From: an uncultured Clostridia bacterium
GTDB lineage: Bacteria > Bacillota > Clostridia > UBA1381
NCBI GenBank assembly: GCA_910579415.1
Contig: CAJTUY010000037.1
Coordinates: 1 to 19,101, forward strand
Direction of reading: 5' to 3'
Length of the DNA: 19,101 nucleotides
Numbering within the stretch: position 1 is the first letter of the stretch; the number at the start of each line of letters is the position of its first letter. Below, in pieces: positions 15,523 through 19,101 of the stretch. Made by a program: the position numbers and the translations under genes. The notes beneath the pieces were generated by a model. It did not search any database and was not told where the DNA came from. It worked only from the letters and a program-made list of their open reading frames with translations.

Positions 15523-16935
15523 ATGAAGCAAATAAAAATTAACGAGCGCGATAATGTAGCGGTTCAGCTCGAAGGAGAACTTAGAGGACATAAAGTTGCG
15601 CTTTGTGATATTAAAAAAGGCGATAATATAATAAAATACGGTTATCCGATAGGTCATGCGGAATGTGACATTAAGAAGGGTGAGCATATTCATACGCATA
15701 ATATCAAGACAAACCTCAGCGGTGTGCTGGAATATGAGTATAAGCCGCAGCGTTATGAAATTCCAAAAACGGAAAACCGTACATTTATGGGCTATCGCCG
15801 CAGAAACGGCAAGATTGGTATACGAAATGAAATATGGATTGTAAATACCGTAGGCTGTATAAATAAAACCTCCGAAATACTTGCGCGCGAGGGGAACAGA
15901 CTGTATGGCGATATGTGTGATGGTATATATAATTTTGTACACCCGTTCGGCTGTTCACAGCTCGGCGATGACCAAAAAACGACACAGCTTATATTAAAAG
16001 GACTGGTAAATCACCCTAATGCGGCAGGTGTCCTTGTATTGGGATTAGGCTGCGAGAATAACAATATACCGCTGTTTAAAACGATTCTCGGAGAGTATGA
16101 CGAGGAGCGTGTGAAATTTATGAGTACGCAGGAGCATGACGATGAGATAGGCGAAGGGCTGCGTCTTATTGCCGAGCTTGCCGACTATGCAGAGTCACAA
16201 AAACGCGTGGAATGTAATGCGTCCGAGTTGGTAATCGGACTTAAATGCGGCGGCAGTGACGGCTTTTCAGGTCTTACCGCAAATCCGCTTATAGGACGTT
16301 TTTCCGATAAGCTGATAGGAGCAGGCGGAAGCACTGTTCTTACGGAAGTACCCGAAATGTTCGGCGCAGAAACAATATTAATGAACCGTGCGTCAGATGA
16401 AACGGTATTTAACAAAACTGTTGCGCTGATAAATAATTTTAAGGATTATTTCACAAGCCATAATCAGGTGGTATATGAAAATCCGTCACCCGGAAATAAA
16501 AAAGGCGGCATTACCACACTTGAGGATAAGTCGCTCGGCTGTGTTCAGAAGTCGGGAAGCGCGGATGTTGCCGATGTAATTGAGATAGGAAGCAGTGTAG
16601 AAAAACAGGGGTTGAATTTGTTGACGGGACCCGGTAACGATATTGTTGCGGTTACTAACTTAACCGCTTCGGGCTGTCACATGATTTTATTTTCGACGGG
16701 ACGCGGTACTCCTGTTGGTGCGCCCGTGCCTACAATTAAAATTTCAACAAATTCCGATTTGGCTAAGAGAAAGCCGCATTGGATAGACTTTAATGCAGGT
16801 GAGATTATAAACGGGGAAGATTTAACAGACGAGCTGTTTGATTATGTTCTTGAGGTTGCAGGAGGTAAAAAAACCAATAACGAAAAGAATGGATACAGAG
16901 AAATTTCTATATTTAAGGACGGAGTTGTATTGTGA
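15523..16935 (+). CDS. uxaA: Altronate dehydratase
   Basis: This dehydrates D-altronate to 2-keto-3-deoxy-D-gluconate in the cytoplasm. The 470 residues hold both parts of the full-length enzyme. The N-terminal SAF-type domain (about 1-75) contains DIKKGEHIHTHNIKTNLSG with its histidines. The larger C-terminal UxaA/GarD domain begins near FMGYRRRNGKIGIRNEIW, with GCSQLGDD, LGLGCENN, KCGGSDGFSG and a C-terminal ASGCHMILFSTGRGTPVGAP. It is slightly shorter than the E. coli enzyme (about 495). The ATG lies one base after the uxaB stop with only a weak SD (AAAGG, 15506-15510), so translation probably depends on coupling to uxaB. Galactarate dehydratase (GarD) belongs to the same family, but the uxaB neighbour supports altronate as substrate. 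Confidence 0.94.
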   Translation: MKQIKINERDNVAVQLEGELRGHKVALCDIKKGDNIIKYGYPIGHAECDIKKGEHIHTHNIKTNLSGVLEYEYKPQRYEIPKTENRTFMGYRRRNGKIGIRNEIWIVNTVGCINKTSEILAREGNRLYGDMCDGIYNFVHPFGCSQLGDDQKTTQLILKGLVNHPNAAGVLVLGLGCENNNIPLFKTILGEYDEERVKFMSTQEHDDEIGEGLRLIAELADYAESQKRVECNASELVIGLKCGGSDGFSGLTANPLIGRFSDKLIGAGGSTVLTEVPEMFGAETILMNRASDETVFNKTVALINNFKDYFTSHNQVVYENPSPGNKKGGITTLEDKSLGCVQKSGSADVADVIEIGSSVEKQGLNLLTGPGNDIVAVTNLTASGCHMILFSTGRGTPVGAPVPTIKISTNSDLAKRKPHWIDFNAGEIINGEDLTDELFDYVLEVAGGKKTNNEKNGYREISIFKDGVVL

Positions 16936-18473
16936 TGGATTTAAAGGGCAGATGGATTTCGGATTTGGGTAACGGCAGATTTAGAAATCCTGTATTATAT
17001 GCGGATTATTCAGACCCTGATATAGTAAGGGTAGGCGAGGATTTTTATATGACGGCGTCAAGCTTTACGTTTGTGCCGGGACTTCCTATTTTACATTCAA
17101 AGGATTTGGTGAACTGGGAAATTATAAATTATGCCGTAAAGGAGCTTCAACCGATTTATAATAAGCCAAAGCACGGCTGCGGCGTGTGGGCGCCGTCCAT
17201 ACGCTATCATGACGGTAAGTTCTGGATTTATTACGGTGACCCCGACTTAGGTATAATGATGACTAATACCGATGATATTTACGGTGAATGGAGTCCGCTT
17301 GTGTGCGTTAAAGAGGCGGTAGGAATTATTGATACATGTCCTTTGTGGGATGATGACGGGAAGGCATATATTGTTCACGGCTATGCAAATAGCAGGTGTG
17401 GAATAAAATCAAAGCTTGCAGTATGTGAGATGTCACCGGACGGAACAAAGGTTATAAGTGAGGATACAATTGTTTTTGACGGAACTGTAAGTCATCCGAC
17501 ACTGGAAGGACCTAAATTCTATAAGCGTAACGGCTATTATTATATAATGGCTCCTGCCGGCGGTGTACCGACAGGCTGGGAGGTAGTGTTCCGTTCAAAA
17601 AATGTGTATGGACCTTATGAGGACAGAATAGTTTTAAGGCAGGGAAAAACAGACATAAACGGACCGCATCAGGGCGGTTGGGTAGAACTTGAAAACGGCG
17701 AAGGTTGGTTTGTACATTTTCAGGATTTAGAGGTATATGGCCGAGTTGTACATATTCAGCCTGTAACGTGGATTAACGACTGGCCTGCAATGGGTGAGAA
17801 CATTGACAGCGGTCTTTGCGGACAGCCTGTTCTGGAATATAAAAAACCTAATGTGGGAAAAGAATATCCTGTTACGGCAATTGCCGCATCTGATGATTTT
17901 TTATCCGATACACTTGGGCTTCAATGGCAGTGGCAGGCAAATAATTGTAAGGAATGGTATTCTCTCACTGAGAATAAAGGCAATTTGAGACTGTATGGTA
18001 TCGGCGCAAGCGGTGAGGACGCATACATGTGGAACTTACCTAATGTACTTACACAGCTTTGGCAGTCACCTTCCATGATAACAACCGTAAAGGTAAGTAT
18101 GCCTGAAGGGACAGGCAGAACGCAAGCCGCACTTGGCGTTGAGGGGTTGAAATACGGATATATTGCGCTTAAGGACAATGGAACTGTAATATTTGTGAAA
18201 GGTGAAACCAACGGCGGGTCAAAAGCTAAAGAATATATTGCCGCTGATAAGATAATATCGCAGACAAGCGTATATCTCAGGACTGAGGTTAAAGGATACA
18301 GAAATGCGATGGAAGCGAAAGTAGTATGCTCATATTCATTAGACGGCAGGTATTTTAATGCATTGGGTGAATTTGATGCCATGCAGGGTAAATGGGTAGG
18401 AGCAAAACACGCTGTATTTGTATCAGGAGAAAAGGGCAGTTATGCCGATTTTTCTGATTTTAAAGTTATGTAA
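16935..18473 (+). CDS. GH43 glycosidase (beta-xylosidase / alpha-L-arabinofuranosidase type), intracellular
   Basis: This 512-residue glycoside hydrolase family 43 protein has an N-terminal five-bladed propeller and a C-terminal beta-sandwich (from about 320, ASDDFLSDTLGLQWQW). The three catalytic positions are visible: general base D27 in YADYSDPDIV, pKa-modulating D133 in GIIDTCPLWDDDGKAY, and general acid E191 in THPTLEG-type context (SHPTLEGPKF). It most resembles the subfamily of cytoplasmic xylosidase/arabinofuranosidase enzymes; no signal peptide is present. In this operon it probably removes arabinose or xylose from imported pectin side-chain oligomers. I chose ATG 16935, whose A overlaps the uxaA TGA (TGATG). 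GGAG at 16921-16924 lies 10 bases upstream. GTG at 16932 would add a single residue. It is the last gene before a strong terminator. Confidence 0.93.
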   Translation: MDLKGRWISDLGNGRFRNPVLYADYSDPDIVRVGEDFYMTASSFTFVPGLPILHSKDLVNWEIINYAVKELQPIYNKPKHGCGVWAPSIRYHDGKFWIYYGDPDLGIMMTNTDDIYGEWSPLVCVKEAVGIIDTCPLWDDDGKAYIVHGYANSRCGIKSKLAVCEMSPDGTKVISEDTIVFDGTVSHPTLEGPKFYKRNGYYYIMAPAGGVPTGWEVVFRSKNVYGPYEDRIVLRQGKTDINGPHQGGWVELENGEGWFVHFQDLEVYGRVVHIQPVTWINDWPAMGENIDSGLCGQPVLEYKKPNVGKEYPVTAIAASDDFLSDTLGLQWQWQANNCKEWYSLTENKGNLRLYGIGASGEDAYMWNLPNVLTQLWQSPSMITTVKVSMPEGTGRTQAALGVEGLKYGYIALKDNGTVIFVKGETNGGSKAKEYIAADKIISQTSVYLRTEVKGYRNAMEAKVVCSYSLDGRYFNALGEFDAMQGKWVGAKHAVFVSGEKGSYADFSDFKVM

Positions 18474-18486
18474 ACCAATACACAGA

Positions 18487-18530
18487 CCCGTTTTTTGTGA
18501 ATTTTGCACAAAAAACGGGCTTGTTTTTTT
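18487..18530 (+). terminator. Strong intrinsic terminator at the end of the pectin operon
   Basis: The perfect 13-base inverted repeat CCCGTTTTTTGTG (18487-18499) and CACAAAAAACGGG (18507-18519) encloses the 7-base loop AATTTTG. It is followed by CTTGTTTTTTT. It begins 13 bases after the GH43 stop and closes the transcription unit that begins near 1118. Because the arms hold A and T runs, it could act from the other strand too. Confidence 0.92.
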
Positions 18531-18657
18531 ATGCAGTGCAATAATTTGGTGTTTTTAAGCAAAAAATTCAAGGCGGCGGGTGTCTAAAAGGTATAAAATA
18601 TAATTAAGTGTAATAGAGCATTTTATGGAAAATACACAAAATGCCGTGCAATAATTT
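18531..18657 (+). repeat. 17-base direct repeat framing the leader of the next gene
   Basis: ATGCAGTGCAATAATTT (18531-18547) and ATGCCGTGCAATAATTT (18641-18657) match at 16 of 17 bases and are exactly 110 bases apart. The first copy starts where the terminator T-run ends; the second ends directly against the Shine-Dalgarno sequence. Possible roles are a paired binding site for a regulator or a duplication scar. Confidence 0.75.
18592..18604 (+). promoter_or_regulatory. Putative promoter -10 region of the last secreted gene
   Basis: The AT-rich stretch holds two overlapping -10-like hexamers, TATAAA (18592-18597) and TATAAT (18599-18604), about 70 bases before the ATG at 18673. No good TTGACA box lies at the right distance. 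A promoter is expected here because a strong terminator precedes it; the exact position is uncertain. Confidence 0.4.
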
Positions 18658-18672
18658 AAGGAGGAGAAAAAA

Positions 18673-19101
18673 ATGAAAATGAAAAGGTTTTTAAGTCTTG
18701 TTATTTCAATGGTAATGACCATATCGGCATTCAGCGGATTAGCAATGACAAGCGCTTCGGCTGAAGAGGGGGATACTCCGCCGGCAGAAACAACTGAAAT
18801 ATCATGGTTTGCAAAAGCCGGTGACGGCACTCCTATTGAAGGCGTGCCTGATGACGGAACCGCAGATTGTGCTGTTATTGCAGCAAACACAAACCTAATG
18901 AGCGGTACAGACTGCGAACTTATAATAATGGGTGAAACCAGATACAAAACCGTAGCGTTTAACGGTACGGATGAGAGCGGAAATAAGGTTGAAACACCCG
19001 CAGGACTTACCGGAAGACTTGCAGGAGGAGGTCGAGGCGATGCTGCGGATAACGGAACAACCGGTACAGGACTTAAATTCACTCCTAATGCTGACGGTGT
19101 T
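18673..19101 (+). CDS. Secreted protein with a carbohydrate-binding-like N-terminal module (3' truncated)
   Basis: A strong SD, AAGGAGG (18658-18664), precedes ATG 18673 by 8 bases. The window shows 143 codons and ends while the frame is open. The signal peptide is about residues 1-30 (KRFLSLVISMVMTISAFSG, cut after ASA). The mature part begins with a short Pro/Glu/Thr stretch, then ISWFAKAGDGTPIEGVPDDG and a region with two cysteines (C66, C81). The last residues GTGLKFTPNADGV (131-143) match the core of the N-terminal module of the 1121-residue SLH protein (TGTALKFVAPANGG). This suggests another large surface protein of the pectin system, perhaps an enzyme with its catalytic domain beyond the window. 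A shorter antisense frame overlaps it and is rejected. Function cannot be given from this fragment. Confidence 0.82.
   Translation, partial: MKMKRFLSLVISMVMTISAFSGLAMTSASAEEGDTPPAETTEISWFAKAGDGTPIEGVPDDGTADCAVIAANTNLMSGTDCELIIMGETRYKTVAFNGTDESGNKVETPAGLTGRLAGGGRGDAADNGTTGTGLKFTPNADGV

Noticed and set aside
15499..15942. Antisense open frame of 147 codons across the uxaB-uxaA junction
   Set aside because: It covers the start of uxaA, whose SAF domain is unmistakable; no SD or family resemblance on the minus strand.
18618..18644. Inverted repeat GCATTTT / AAAATGC in the leader of the last gene, possible riboswitch stem
   Set aside because: It has only 7 AT-rich pairs around a 13-base loop with no conserved core of a known riboswitch; it is likely by chance in AT-rich sequence.
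18555..19082. Long antisense open frame of 175 codons
   Set aside because: It lies opposite a gene with a strong SD, a clear signal peptide and a recognisable module. The antisense product is Pro/Ser/Val-rich, typical of a shadow frame.
1..19101. Mobile elements, tRNA/rRNA genes or phage genes
   Set aside because: No transposase, integrase, terminal inverted repeats or structural RNA signatures were seen; all open frames of substance belong to the pectin theme or are shadows.

Overview
The window looks like part of a chromosome from a Gram-positive anaerobe of the Clostridia, probably a gut or plant-fibre species. Base composition is moderately AT-rich and Shine-Dalgarno sites are strong (GGAGG type). 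Large secreted proteins carry S-layer homology (SLH) domains, and an ABC-type sugar-binding protein is present. The strategy of displaying very large SLH-anchored pectinases resembles what has been described for the pectin specialist Monoglobus pectinilyticus; that comparison is an inference from architecture, not a sequence match.

Layout, all genes on the + strand. (1) 2-1021 is the 3' end of an extracellular sugar-binding protein. (2) 1022-1162 is an intergenic region with a hairpin terminator, a tandem palindrome and a TATAAT box. (3) 1163-12773 holds three secreted SLH proteins in a row: an 1843-residue pectate lyase, an 893-residue SLH protein of unknown function, and an 1121-residue SLH protein built of Ig-like and lectin-like modules with no visible catalytic domain. 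(4) 12776-18473 holds four proteins without signal peptides: a GH28 polygalacturonase, tagaturonate reductase (UxaB), altronate dehydratase (UxaA) and a GH43 glycosidase. (5) 18474-18672 has a strong intrinsic terminator and then a new promoter region framed by a 17-bp direct repeat. (6) From 18673 a further secreted protein runs off the window.

The genes from 1163 to 18473 are separated by at most about 20 bases, or overlap, and probably form one operon. It reads as a Gram-positive counterpart of a polysaccharide utilisation locus for pectin. The wall-anchored pectate lyase cuts homogalacturonan outside the cell, and the two non-catalytic SLH proteins may bind glycan or organise the surface. 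The ABC transporter, of which only the binding protein is seen, would import oligomers. Intracellular GH28 and GH43 would trim oligogalacturonides and arabinose/xylose side chains, and UxaB and UxaA would take tagaturonate through altronate to 2-keto-3-deoxygluconate. The uronate isomerase (UxaC) and the KDG kinase/aldolase needed to complete the pathway are not in the window, and no regulator gene is present.

The least understood parts are the 893-residue SLH protein with a repeated hairpin motif, the 1121-residue SLH protein with a linker splitting its SLH trio, an N-terminal module shared by three secreted proteins, and the repeat-based control elements at 1087-1113 and 18531-18657.
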